From: Cyrtodaria siliqua
Taxonomy: Eukaryota; Mollusca; Bivalvia; Adapedonta; Hiatellidae
Assembly (NCBI GenBank): GCA_037043455.1
Contig: JAWPHD010010959.1
Span: 24,187-88,186 of the forward strand
DNA: 64,000 nt
Reading direction: 5' to 3'
Part shown: in pieces, positions 35,704 through 47,368 of the stretch
Layout: every line of letters starts with the position of its first letter
Position numbering within the stretch: position 1 is the stretch's first letter
Program-made: the position numbers and the translations under genes
Notes under the pieces: model-generated
Seen by the model: the letters and a program-made list of their open reading frames with translations, nothing else
Told to the model about the DNA's origin: nothing
Database searches by the model: none

Positions 35704-35849
35704 AACAACATTATAATAATCTTAGAAAATTGAATTAATGACGTTCCCATTAATAATGATTTCAGGAACCCCAAACGTTCAGTAAGTTGCAATCTCATTA
35801 AAATAATTTCATAAATATGGAATAATTAATAAGTCTGAGTATTTTGAGG

Positions 35850-36330
35850 TTTGATGTTTGTTTGCAGTCTTGTCTTTTCGTGCCCTCAATGGTTTATTCT
35901 CTCTATTTGCTCTGGCTTTTGCCGTCACTGAGTACCTTCTTCTTATTGTTTTTTTTTTGTATTTATATATACACGAGCACCTTTGTGTTTTATTTATATT
36001 GCCTATTAATGCTGCCTTGTTGGTTAGAGAATAGTTCATGGCGGGGATTTCTTTATTTACACTGTCCCGTTTTACTCGGTTGACAGTAGGGTAAATGTGA
36101 GGATTGGTGCGCCCTAGAACCTGGTTTAAACCCCCAGCGACCTTTTTTTACACCACTGAACGTTCCAAGGCGGTAGCCCTATTGTCAACCCTTATTGTGT
36201 TTGTGATGTCTTATTTGGCTTTTTATTCGTCTTTAATTTTGTTCTTTGTTACTGTGTGTGTTTGTGGTGTACTGTCGTCCTTGAATGCTGCTTTTCTTGT
36301 TCGATTTTTATATCTATATTGTAATACGCA
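35850..36330 (+). repeat. Dispersed repeat family R1, full-looking copy
   Basis: Matches the reverse complement of 53441-53945 in long blocks: CTTCGTGGC/TTTGTCGTCA-type ends, GAGTACCTTCTT, TTTATATTGCCTATTAATGC, CATGGCGGGGATTTCTTTAT, GGTGCRCCCTAGAACCTG and CAAGGCGGTAGCCCTATTGT. No coding capacity seen. Confidence 0.85.
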
Positions 36331-36584
36331 AAGTCATATGACTTATTATATTGCGATACATCGAGGGTTCAACGCAACACCGCTGTAACTACATATAAAT
36401 AATGAAGAAGGTACTGTAGTGTTGCGGTAAACCTCGATATAACATTTAAATAATTCATTATTTCGATTGCTTACGCATTATTTTATTCCGGCTGAATGTG
36501 ATTTAAAATGAGCTTAACCCGTTCACTGCCACCGTCGAAGATATTGCTTTTTAGGACCAGTGTAAATCCAGATCAAGCTGTACG

Positions 36585-39500
36585 AGTCCACTCAGCCTGT
36601 GAACACACATCAAACTAATTGCAACAGAAATAATTTTCTGATTTTCTGATAGATACATATATTGCAAAAAATCACAAAAAAATCTAGAAAAATCTAGATA
36701 GGGGAAATAAGTTTTTTTATGGCTCAAAAATGTGCGTTTGTCATAAAATCACTGCAGGTTTATGTATATGTATATCTGCAACACTTTGTTACGAATAATA
36801 CATTTCAATGAGGTATTACAATATAAAAATATAGCTAAATAATAAAAATGAACTATGCATATAAATGCCTATTTTAGCACTGTTTCTTAAAATTCGCATA
36901 TTTAATTACCCCACCCACTGAATTACAATGGATCTGCATTTCAATGTAAATCTGTGTTATAGGCAGTTTCATAGAACATTTTTATGTAAACATTCATAAG
37001 ATCGACGAGTAAGCACTGGGGGTGAAACATTGACTAATGTATGATCGTCGGCATTGTCGGCAACTATAAATACCCAAGTCTTCGGCATTAACATGTTATT
37101 TCTTTACGTATTTGCAACAGAAACACTTTATCTGCACAGAAACTATTATTGTGAAAAGCATTAGGTAGTCGCAGTATGACTGACGAACCTTTAAAAACAC
37201 AAATATGTATATCTGTACATATCTGACTGTGCTTGATAAAAAAACAATACCTTGATTAAGGATCCTTCTTATTACTTGACTTACATAAACTTTATGCATT
37301 CTTTGTTAGCAAAACATGACCTCTGTGATCCAAGCTTCTCTGATAATAACTTTGGAGAGAGATAAGGAAAGTATAAAGAGTTTTATAACCATGAGTTTTT
37401 CAATACCGAATGATGATACTCATGACAATACGTCCAAATAAACAAATTCATTCTAGCGCACTCGTTTGTTTGAGCGAACTCTCTGGAGAAATCCCGTATT
37501 GAAAAACTCATGGTAATTAAGTTATATAATACATTTTTCTAAACTGTTAGTGTTTTTATTTTATTTACAGTATGTTTGCTCCCAAACTATTGTCAGTACA
37601 AAATTATAGTCATAATACGACATATTTTAGATTATAACTGTGATCATTTACAGGTATACTGTCCTTTAAATGTAACAAACTTGACTTGTACATACGTTTG
37701 GCAATTCGTTGCTAGAAAAATATAACCAATATGACCCCTGCTCCTTGAAATATACTTTTGGGTTAGATTATGGCATGTTAAAGTCCCTTCAAGTGGCAAA
37801 TTTTACAACATACACCGTTTCTAAACCTGTATATAACTAAAACATTTTGAGAATCCTAACTTACACATTTTGAGAATCCTAACTTACACATTTTGAAAAT
37901 CCAAACTCTATAGACACAATATAAACGGCTTTAAGCAGCCAGGACAAACTCCAAAACTGCAGCATCAAGTTAAGAGTTATCAACTCATAATTTTTTTACG
38001 CATATTCAATCACGAGCATTTTAGGAACCCGCGAATACGTTTAATTCGGTACATATACATAAGTATATGACCTGAACACGTGGATAGTTTCAATAAACGG
38101 TTTTGTAATGTAATTTTGCCATTAATTGGCGGGGTACTTCTTTAACATTTTAATTGTATGTTGTTAATGCTGTGACTACTCTGTTTATATACATAGGGCC
38201 TTACAGTAACTTACAGTCAGACTATGCTAATACAAACGCAAAATCAAATAGTTAACATAGTTTGTGGAAGACTTATAACTAAGGAGCCTACGCAATCAAC
38301 TCTATAGAATATAATAATACTTTGAAACATATGCCAAATACTTTGAAACATATGCCAAATGTATCATTTCAATTTCATATCGCGAACACATTTAAGAACT
38401 AGTGCACTTTTGCATTGTGCCCTATGAATGACCTTGCTTACTATGAAGCAGGGCCAACGGGTCATTTTGCAGTATAGGTAGTGCATACATGACAAACATG
38501 TATCAACACACATTAAAAAGTTAGCATACCAAAAAAAGTAAAATTATTTCAAAATCAGAAAGGAAATCAGATAAACACGAAATTTGGCGGTAATATTTTC
38601 TGCTTAAATATGTTTTCTACTCAAAATTATGGACTAAATTAATACTAGTTTACTATGAGAACATAAGTGAAGAGGTTTCAAATGTCAACATTCTCTTCTA
38701 GTGATTTGTAACACGACTCATTCTTGAAAATATCACTTTTAATAATAAGTGTTAACCAGGATAAGTTGTGGAAGTGTCTTGCTAGATCTCTTGCATCGAT
38801 TAGAATGGTAAATTGTGTATATCTATGCCTATAACATTAATACAAACTACTTGTAATTAGGCAATATTAGTACTTCACCTCACCTTGCAGTTTGGCATGA
38901 CACAATTATAAATGCTAAGAACCACAGTGGTGGCGTAATGGTAGATCATCCGCCTCGCATGCGGGATGTCGTGGGTTCAATAACCGGCCGGGTCATACCA
39001 ATGAAAAAATGATACTAGTAGCTCCATTGCTTGACGCTCAGCATATCAGCGTATAAAGGGTTGCAAATAATATATAAATCGGAAAGGGGTATTCAAGCTT
39101 TTTGTGATGTTGTACTAGATTTGGCATTAACATTCAATAGTGAAAGCTATGCTAGTAATTAACATTGCTAATTATGGCATAGAAGTAGTATAACTTACAG
39201 GTATGCTGCAACATCAATTACTATAGTATAAATGCTAAACTATATAAGGATATTTACCCATGGTGTTATGATAGTTTTGTGTAGGAACAGTTATATATAT
39301 ATTTAAAGAATTATCTAAAAACCTTTGAGCTCTATTATGACTATTATTATGGTATTTTTAATAATTGTGCGCAGTTACAGCATAAGTTGGTATGACCATT
39401 ACGAATGAGGTTAACAATAACGCTAACAATGGATTAATAAATCATTGCCGACAGCTACAATATAGTGGTCAATATATTATCCGCCCTCCACTCATACACC

Positions 39501-40116
39501 CTACCCCCACCCCAACACCCGGCGCTTCACCATAAATCTTAAGTATTTACTTTTCACTCTTCCAAAAATAATTATCAAGGAATGATGCTAGCAATGAGCT
39601 ATTAATAGCTGCCGACAATGCCGACGGCTACCATATAGAGGCCAATATATTAACCTAACACTTCATCATCAATCTTAATTTGAGTATTTGTCTTAAACTG
39701 TAACAAGAAATGCATATAACATAGCATTACCTTTGATATGCAATTTCTCTATTGTGATTTCAGTGGGTGGGGTAATTCAATATGCACTTTTCAACAAACA
39801 GCGTTAAAATATACATTTATTTTGTAATTGTTCAAAGATGTAATTGTTATGATTAATTAAGGTCTTAATAGTGTAATACATCATTAAAATGTCTTATTCC
39901 AAATAGAATACAGCAGCTACAAATAACTCTAAACCTGGTGTCGTTTTATGAAAAGCGTAAATATAGGAGCTATAAAAAACTTATTTCCCCTATCTAGATT
40001 TTTCTAGACTTTTTTGTGATTCTTCGCAATATATGTCACTATCAGAAAATCAGTAAATCATTTCTGTTGCAATTTGTTTGATGTTGAATGGTAAAATTTC
40101 ATAGGCTGAGTGGACT
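36585..40116. mobile_element. Non-coding DNA element with ~500-bp terminal inverted repeats
   Basis: The left arm 36585-37070 and right arm 39602-40116 are imperfect reverse complements. Landmarks are AGTCCACTCAGCC at the ends, CTAGATAGGGGAAATAAGTT, TTACCCCACCCACTGAA and CGTCGGCATTGTCGGCA near the inner boundary. The 2.5-kb interior has no transposase. It holds a small inverted repeat at 37388-37513 (CATGAGTTTTTCAATAC) and a SINE at 38928. Homology may extend outward to about 36550 and 40160 through an AGGACCAGTGTA-like block. No target duplication is certain. Confidence 0.8.
38928..39062 (+). mobile_element. tRNA-derived SINE inside the 36.6-kb element
   Basis: A-box-like TGGCGTAATGG, CCGCCTCGCATGCGGG anticodon-arm-like stem, B-box-like GGTTCAATAACC, then a GATACTAGTAGCTCCATTGC and TTGACGCTCAGCAT body. 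The absence of good acceptor pairing and the non-tRNA body argue for a SINE rather than a tRNA gene. Confidence 0.75.
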
Positions 40117-40545
40117 ATACGTCATGTGAAGGTTGATTACATAAGGCTCACACTGTTCCCCACTCAGTAAGCATGTTTTCCATAACACTTTATATATATA
40201 CTATCACCGGAAGGTTTGAATTCTAATTTTAGCAGACGACATTTGAAATTTGGCTGCAAAAACACTAAATAAGTGTAAGTAGGCTTTCGTGACCGCATCG
40301 GCCAAACTGGGCTTTATGTACGTTGCTGTGAGAACCATGGTATAGTTTCATATTCGGTATTAGTGAGGTATGTATAGAATTAATTGTGAACTTCCGGAAG
40401 AAAGCATGAAACTTTGCATGTTTGAACCTTAGGGTATGACCTTTAAATAAAATGCAGGAGACACGCCAGGGGACCCAAGTCTCCCGGGGAAATGAGGCCC
40501 TGAAAGGGGTACCCCAAATTTTAATATAAAACTTATTAATCTTAA
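40117..40545. other. Sequence 5' of the LINE ORF1 tail
   Basis: Could include the 5' portion of the interrupted LINE, but every frame is broken. The 5' boundary of the LINE is not determined. Confidence 0.35.
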
Positions 40546-40743
40546 TATTATGTTTTTTGTGTCGGAAAAGTTGACACAAACGGCCAAAACGGTTATGGGA
40601 CAGAAATAAATTACGAGACAGACGACAGAAAGTATCACTATGACAACTACAGAGACGACCAATACGAACGGAGAGACACGGACAGGTACATGGGGTGGGA
40701 CAATGACAGGGGCAGGGATGGGTGGTCAGACATCGACAATTAG
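40546..40743 (+). pseudogene. Probable C-terminal tail of LINE ORF1
   Basis: An open frame of 65 codons ends at 40743, 65 bp before the ORF2 start. The product is very rich in Asp, Arg, Tyr and Gly (YETDDRKYHYDNYRDDQYER followed by RDTDRYMGWDNDRGRDGW). Such charged tails occur in nucleic-acid-binding LINE ORF1 proteins. There is no zinc knuckle or coiled coil in what remains. Stops precede it at 40543. The identification depends on position. Confidence 0.45.
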
Positions 40744-40808
40744 TGTTAGCGGAGGCCTTCTAGCTTGCACAATTATTGTAAACTGCATACGTTGTTTAAC
40801 TTCTTAAT

Positions 40809-41195
40809 ATGGTTTTAAATATACTTTGTTGGAATGTTAGAGGCATTATGTCGTCGGCATACCCGCTGTCCAACTTATTGCATAATCACAATATTAACAT
40901 AGCTTTCATAAGCGAACATAAATTGTTCGTGCACTCAATTTCATTTCTAAATAGTATCCACCCAGACTTTTTGGATTATTCCACAGTGAATCAATCTGAT
41001 GACCCATATAGCAAGGCAAGATGTGGGAAAGCGGGTACAGCGAAACTGTATAGAAAATGTTTTAGAAATAATGTGTCTATGCTACAAAATATACAAAATG
41101 ATAGAATTCTCGGGGTAGAGGTTAGGACCCAACATTCGACGCCAACATACATGTTTAGCGTATATATGCCATCAGAAAACATCATAGCGCATTAT
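40809..41195 (+). pseudogene. LINE ORF2 5' part: APE-type endonuclease N-terminus
   Basis: Starts MVLNILCWNVRGIMSSAYPL, the N-terminal strand and catalytic Asn of APE-like endonucleases, followed by INIAFISEHKL with the catalytic Glu, then RILGVEV and FSVYMPSEN. The frame is intact to 41195. There it enters the inverted repeat of the inserted DNA transposon and is lost 30 bases later. The rest of the endonuclease resumes in frame at 49642, so this is the upstream half of the 49642-52628 copy. Removing 41196-49641 joins His-Tyr to Arg-Asp-Cys-Phe-Ser-Asp without a break. Confidence 0.9.
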
Positions 41196-41856
41196 ACAGT
41201 CTACCATTTTATGCCAGGTTTTTAAGTTTTTTCCACTTTCCAAGCATCTGATTAACACCCTTGTGTAAATAATGCATTAAATTAGGATAACAACTTTACA
41301 CTCCAAGGGGTCGTAAATGATGGGCTAGCTCTGACCAGCAGGAGTATTAGATTACACAGAGATAACAGACATGGGTCAGTGTTATGTGGAAAGAAACATT
41401 GTAAAAGAAACCTGTACACTAGGTTATGTTTTATTTCACTTTTAATTCTAGAAAATATAAATTAAGATACATGCATGGTATCTGAATTTTAACTATTATT
41501 TATTGGAATGAAAAGAACTACAAAGTAGGTACATGTACACAATATAATGCACCTCAAGAAATGAGTCATTAGACGCTGTATCTTATCTTAGTTGAATGTT
41601 TAACACATCCTACAAATCGTTTTTAATTTTTAAGATTGTTGATTGAATGAAATTATATCTAGAAGTTTGAGCAGATAATTCAATAACATATATGAATTGC
41701 AAATAATCTACAAATACTGCACAGTTAAATAATTATGGTCTTATGATAGACACATTATTTGTGTACTCTTGCTGGAAAAAAATCACTTTGGGTGCCGTAT
41801 GGCTTTTTAATACAAGTTTTTGGTATCACATATACAAATGCTTAATGTTACGTTAT

Positions 41857-42656
41857 GGAGTGAGTGAGTGAGTGAATGCGGGAGGAGTGAGTGAGTGAGT
41901 GAGTGAGATGGTGTGTGAGTGAGTGAGTGGCTTAGTTTTGGGTGGGTGGGTTTTGAGTGAGTGAGTGAGTAAATAAATAAATAACGAATGAGAGAGAGAG
42001 TGAGAGTGAATGAGTGAGTGAGTGGGTGGGTTGGTGGGGTAGTGAGTGAGTGAGTGGGTGAATGCGGGAGGAGTGAATGAGTGAGATGGTGAGTGAGATG
42101 GTGGAGTGAGATGGTGAGTGAGTGAGTGAGTGAGTGAGTGAGTGAGTGAGTGAGTGAGTGAGTGAGTGAGTGAGTGAGTGAGTGAGTGAGTGAGTGAGTG
42201 AGTGAGTGAGTGAGTGAGTGAGTGAGTGAGTGAGTGAGTGAGTGAGTGAGTGAGTGAGTGAGTGAGTGAGTGAGTGAGTGAGTGAGTGAGTGAGTGAGTG
42301 AGTGAACGAGTGGCTTAGTTTTGGGTGGGTGGGGTTTGAGTGAGTGAGTAAATAAATAAATAACGAATGAGTGAGAGTGAATGACTGAGGAGTGAGTGAG
42401 TGAGTGAGTGGGTGGGTGAGTGGGGTATTGAGTGATTGAGTGAGTGAGTGAGTGAGTGGGTTTTGAGTGAGTGGGTGAGTGAGTGAGTGAGTGAGTGAGT
42501 GAGTGAGTGAGTGAGTGAGTGAGTGAGTGAGTGAGTGAGTGAGTGAGTGAGTGAGTGAGGAATGAATGAATGAATGAATGAATGAATGAATGAATGAATG
42601 AATGCATGAATGAATGAATGAATGAATGAATGAATGAATGAATGAATGAATGAATG
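41857..42656. repeat. Tetranucleotide microsatellite (GAGT)n-(GAAT)n
   Basis: About 700 bp of GAGT repeats followed by about 95 bp of GAAT repeats from 42560. Interruptions are structured: TGGCTTAGTTTTGGGTGGGT, TTGAGTGAGTGAG and TAAATAAATAAATAACGAAT occur as a block at 41930-41995 and again at 42311-42375. Frames across it encode only LTHS or SFIH repeats. Confidence 0.97.
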
Positions 42657-43190
42657 CACACACTGTATTATTATGTGAACTGTGCAACTTTCAAGAAATG
42701 ATAGAAGTATGACATTTCTGACCTTGACCTTGAAGATACAGACACGTGTGTTGGATTATGCACGTCGCCTTGATGAGGTGTGTATTTGTGACAATTTATT
42801 TGAAAGTCTGTCAATGTATGTGAGAGTTATGGAGCGGACACGAAATTGACCTTATTATATGTATTAGTGATATCACTCATTTAGATAGACAGGTGCTATC
42901 ATGGAAAAGTATAAAAAAAGAGCAATACGACGACCTATAAATCACTTAAAGGAATAGTTTGTAAGAAAAAATAAGAAAAAAGAAAAGTGTATTATGTACA
43001 TTCTATGTAGAAACCTTCCCTCACCCACCACACCAACCCAGTCAAATTAAATTGGAGTTTCCTCTAATAGCCCTATCTCGCAGGCAGCATTATGATACGT
43101 CACCGAATTGACCTGCGTTCTAAAAATAGTAACATTCCCAGACTCCTTTGGAATTGCGGACAAGCAAAGCAGTGTTTACACGGTGTAACA

Positions 43191-45681
43191 ATGGCGTCAA
43201 GCAGCAATATCCCAACCGTTTTGCTCTTAGAAAACGATGTTCCTGGAGCAAAACTTGTATATTCTATGGTTGAAAAGCACTCCAATGCCCAGCTTAAACG
43301 ATGGCTAAAGTGTAGAGGTTTAAAATGCAGTGGGAATAAGGAAGAACTCGTTGAAAGGTAAAGTGCCCGACATACACAAATATTTGATTTCGATCGGCGC
43401 ATAGATAGATTTTCTTTTTGTGCGTTTCAAGTTCTAGAATACAAACTATTCTAAAATAATAAACATTTGCAACGAAATAAAAAAAAGAAACGTACGGTAT
43501 CCTTTGTCTATAGATGCTCGTCAAAAAATAAGACGGATTGATTCAGATTTGAAGGTGGCGAACGCAGTTAATGCCAGTTTGAAAAATTTACCTTTTTGTC
43601 TGTCTTTACTCGATCTATGACTATGTTTCTTTGTGTCCTATCATTTCATTTTTTTTCTTTATACCGCCGACAGAATCAGTATGGTCAAATGACACACGTT
43701 TCTTAACTTACCTGCTTATAGATTTAGATTATACATGTACCTAGATGTAGAAAAATGGATACTAGAAAAATGGATACGGGATGGGTGGGGTACCGTTACG
43801 CTATAAGTTTACTCTCGGGTTTCTGTATCGATGTTGGCCACTAAAACAAAGAAAACAAAAAAAACTTGTTATTTATTATTTTTTTGTTCTAGTTCCTGTT
43901 GGGAACCAAAAAAAAAGTAATAAAAAAACATAAGAAAAATAATATTGTCATTTTTTATATATATATGTTTTTTCGTTCCCCCAACACCGATACAGCAACC
44001 TAATGATTTTTTACTCTTATTTATAACTTATTATATTCAAAAGTTATTTATATTGATGCGTTTTATTTTCAGGGTGAAAAATTGCATCGAAACTGGCAGT
44101 GACAAGATTCTTCCTGTGTCAGTTGATGGTGGACATTGGTATGATCTCAAGCTGAAAACAAAAGAACAGAACGGGGACACAGATGTAACAAAACCGCCTT
44201 TGCCTCCTATAACTGGGTGGAACAACTTCCCATCTGTGAATCTGCCAAAACATTTCAATCAAGGTCACATTCACCACCACATTATTGAATCTGTGCAATA
44301 TCTGGGACAAACAGATTGTGACGATGATAGTGATGGAGACATAGAAGACCTCCACACAGCTAAGCCGATGAAAAAGGGGGCAGATTATTTTACGAGTGGG
44401 CATGTTCAGGGAATGCGAGACTGTTCGAAACGAGGTACATACTTCTTGAAGGCTACTGTGTTGGCATCATATGAAACCTCCAAAGAGTATTTTCCCATGG
44501 TACAAATCAGTACAGAAAGTGGCTTCATAAAAGAGGGTTCATGTGATTGTAAAGCCAGTGCAATGGGAAGGTGCTCACACATTGTTGGACTACTTACAGC
44601 ACTTAAGGACTACATAGACAAATATGGCACAGAACCAGCATCATGTACCTCCAAATCATGCGAATGGAATAAAGGACGTACAAAGAAAAAAAATCCCCAG
44701 ACAATTTCCGCTGCCTCTTACATGAGTTTAAAAAAAAGGAAAGTAGATGATATTATAACATACAACCCCACACCTACAATGGAATCCAGAAGTGAACAAC
44801 AGACGGTATCTGATTTTCTTTCTGCACTTCAAAACGGTAGTCAACAACAAACCATGTGGCAGTCGTTATTATTCAGAATATATGATGACTATGTGTTAGA
44901 TAATGATCAGAAACTAAACTTGCAAGAAAACGTCACAAAATTAACTTCCAACATTTCAGTGTCAGGCGGTAAAACTCCAGTTGAAATAGTAGAAATTCAA
45001 TGCACGCAACAATGGTTCAATGAAAGGCGCGTGCGAATAACAGCCTCATCTAGCAAAACTGTAGCGAATGCAAAGAGTTCTCAATCAATATATAACATCC
45101 TGAAGAACAAGCTATGGTTCGACTCAGTTCAAACGAAGGCCATGAAATATGGACGTGATAGTGAAAACGGTGCATTTTTGAATTATAAGACCAACATGGA
45201 AACCGAGGTACCAGGATTTAAAGTATCAAAATCTGGGTTTTGGGTTAATCCAGAATATCCCGAAATAGGAGCAAGTCCTGATGGGTTAGTGCATGATCCC
45301 AGGGAGAATCACAAAGATGGATTACTTGAAATTAAATGTCCAATTATTATGCAAAATAAAAACATTGAGGAATATGACAAAATACTGAACAAGAAACAAC
45401 TGTGTAATTTCTGTTTGGAGAAGAAAAATGGTGATTTTTTATTGAAAGAAACACATGCATATTACTTTCAGATACAAACTCAACTTGGGGTTCTAGGCAA
45501 GCAGTGGTGTGACCTTCTTGTCTGGGGATCAGAAGGAAATACTGTTACTGTAAGGGTAAGATTCAATCCTGATTTTTGGATGGATCTAAAAAACAAACTT
45601 GTTGCATTTCATAGGTCATGGTTAGTGCCGGAGATATTTGAAATGAGGGTTCCTCGCAGACTTGTACCAATGAAATTGTAG
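43191..45681 (+). CDS. SAP-SWIM-YqaJ exonuclease-like protein of the transposon
   Basis: Two exons, 43191-43357 and 44073-45681, joined by a GT-AG intron (GAAAG/GTAAAG, TTTTATTTTCAG/G) give 591 residues. The start has a good context (AACAATGG). An upstream in-frame ATG at 43092 is less likely. Domains: a SAP-like helix-extended-helix at residues 33-62 (LKRWLKCRGLKCSGNKEELV), which supports the splice because it continues into exon 2; an acidic stretch near 137-147; a SWIM zinc finger with C213, C215, C223 and H225; and a YqaJ recombinase/exonuclease fold from about 364, with QQWFNERRVRITASS, E420, GASPDG (D459), LEIKCP (E475, K477) and YYFQIQTQ. Catalytic positions of the PD-(D/E)XK/lambda-exonuclease type are present. 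No stop or frameshift. It converges on the transposase gene, so it is transposon cargo or a transposition co-factor, not a host gene. Confidence 0.9.
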
Positions 45682-47368
45682 TCAAATATTTATTGGGGGC
45701 GCACAGATTGATGTTTGATTAAATGTCATAAACATGTATCGTGATACTTCTGTTGACGATACACATATAGTGTGATACAGTAACAATACACAACGTTATG
45801 TTGTAAACCTTCGCCTCTCACCGCTGTGGGTTCGAATCCCACTGGCAGCTTGACTTGTAAGTGTCGCTTCTTACTGATGGCGGGAGGTGTAAAGTACTGG
45901 TTCTACCCAGGAAAAGTGGGTGGTCTGCCTCCACCACAAAATAAACAACCATTTATAACCTTGCATGTGTTGAAAATGACGTAAAACACCAAACAAATAA
46001 ACTTATTCGAGACAACTTTTTTCATTTATGTTGTTTAATATCAATAAAGATTTATGTTGATTAAAACTATTTGTATTGTTTTTTGTACATCATTATTTGT
46101 AGATAATACAATTCACATTGTTATATGAGAGACACGCCCCCCGCTTATGGCATTTGCAACCAGTGAATACCCTGTGCACTCTGAACAGGACCTACACTTT
46201 TATCTATTCTGTCACTCAAGCTTCCATATATGGGGCCCTGTATTAGATTTAACCTACTGAATAGTTGATATCACCTTTTTATTATATACTTTCCAATGAA
46301 ATATTGGATCTTATGATTAAATCCAAACTTTATATATTATCACATGTTGTTGACGTTATTGATGTCATTGATTCCTATTATCTTCTTGCATATTTCTGCA
46401 TAGGTTTCAAGCATGTGAGTTATATAATAAAAAGAATATTTGTTATTTTTATCTCGCAGTGAGAAAACGGAAATATTTTCACTCGTTCTAAGCCACTCGT
46501 GAAATTATATGTTTTCTCACTTTTCGATGAAAATAAAATCGTATATTTGTTCCAAACCGAAAAATATCCTCTATATATATTCCTCAAAGTAAGTGATATA
46601 ACATTATTATGCTAAATAAGGTGATTTCAACTGTTCATTTAAGTTAAACTCTACTCATTAATGATGTCACGCCACCTACTCAATTTATCAATAGTGTTAC
46701 CTTGCAGGGTTCTTAGATATAAAGAAGAAAGCTTAATTAGTTAATGCTGGACTATAGTTTATTTTAATAGCATTTTTTATATTAAGTTAACAATGACATT
46801 TCTCACAAACAATAACTTTTTACACACCTATATTAATATCTCTCTCATCTTCTTAAATCTATCTACAAGAATTCAATGTGTTTAGTAAGTTGACTAACAA
46901 GAGCAGTTTCTGAGATAAGCGTTATTGTAAAATGTTAACAAAGTAATTGACTTAGTCCAAAGAGGTACATAACTTTATCAAAATGTGTCGCAGAGCTATG
47001 TTAAATGCGCGTGGCAAGTTTTTCATTTATAATGAATACATTTGTGAAGTTTTCAATCCATTATGTATAGTACATTATGATGTATAGTACAAGCTTACAT
47101 ACAAGCTTTAGCCAGTATAAAAGGGGCCATAATGTTTTAAAAATCCATTATGTAAACTACTTTGCGAGATACTAGCATACATACAAACTTTAACCCGGAC
47201 GCAGACAACGACTGACAGATCAAGTCATGACAATAGCTATATTTTACCATAGGAAAAGCCGAGCTAAAATGATATTGAATTAACCGTTGTAGTACTTGAA
47301 CCGAACATAATGACCTAGCAACCATTGTAAACTACATCAATCTGAGTCACTTACAGACTGGTCAGCAT
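45682..47368. other. Region between the convergent transposon genes
   Basis: Non-coding apart from a SINE at 45812-45990. AT-rich; no further frame with a recognisable domain. Confidence 0.55.
45812..45990 (+). mobile_element. SINE fragment inside the transposon
   Basis: B box GGTTCGAATCC, then GATGGCGGGAGGTGTAAAG, GGTTCTACCCAGGAAAAGTG, CTGCCTCCACCACAAAA and ACGTAAAACACCAAACAAAT. The head before the B box is truncated. Same family as 9503-9830, and younger than the transposon insertion or carried by it. Confidence 0.85.

Noticed and set aside
38930..39003. tRNA gene
   Set aside because: A and B boxes exist, but acceptor stem pairing is poor and a SINE body follows directly.
41807..42687. 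Frames of 114-284 codons encoding LTHS and SFIH repeats
   Set aside because: Tetranucleotide repeats read in three frames; not proteins.
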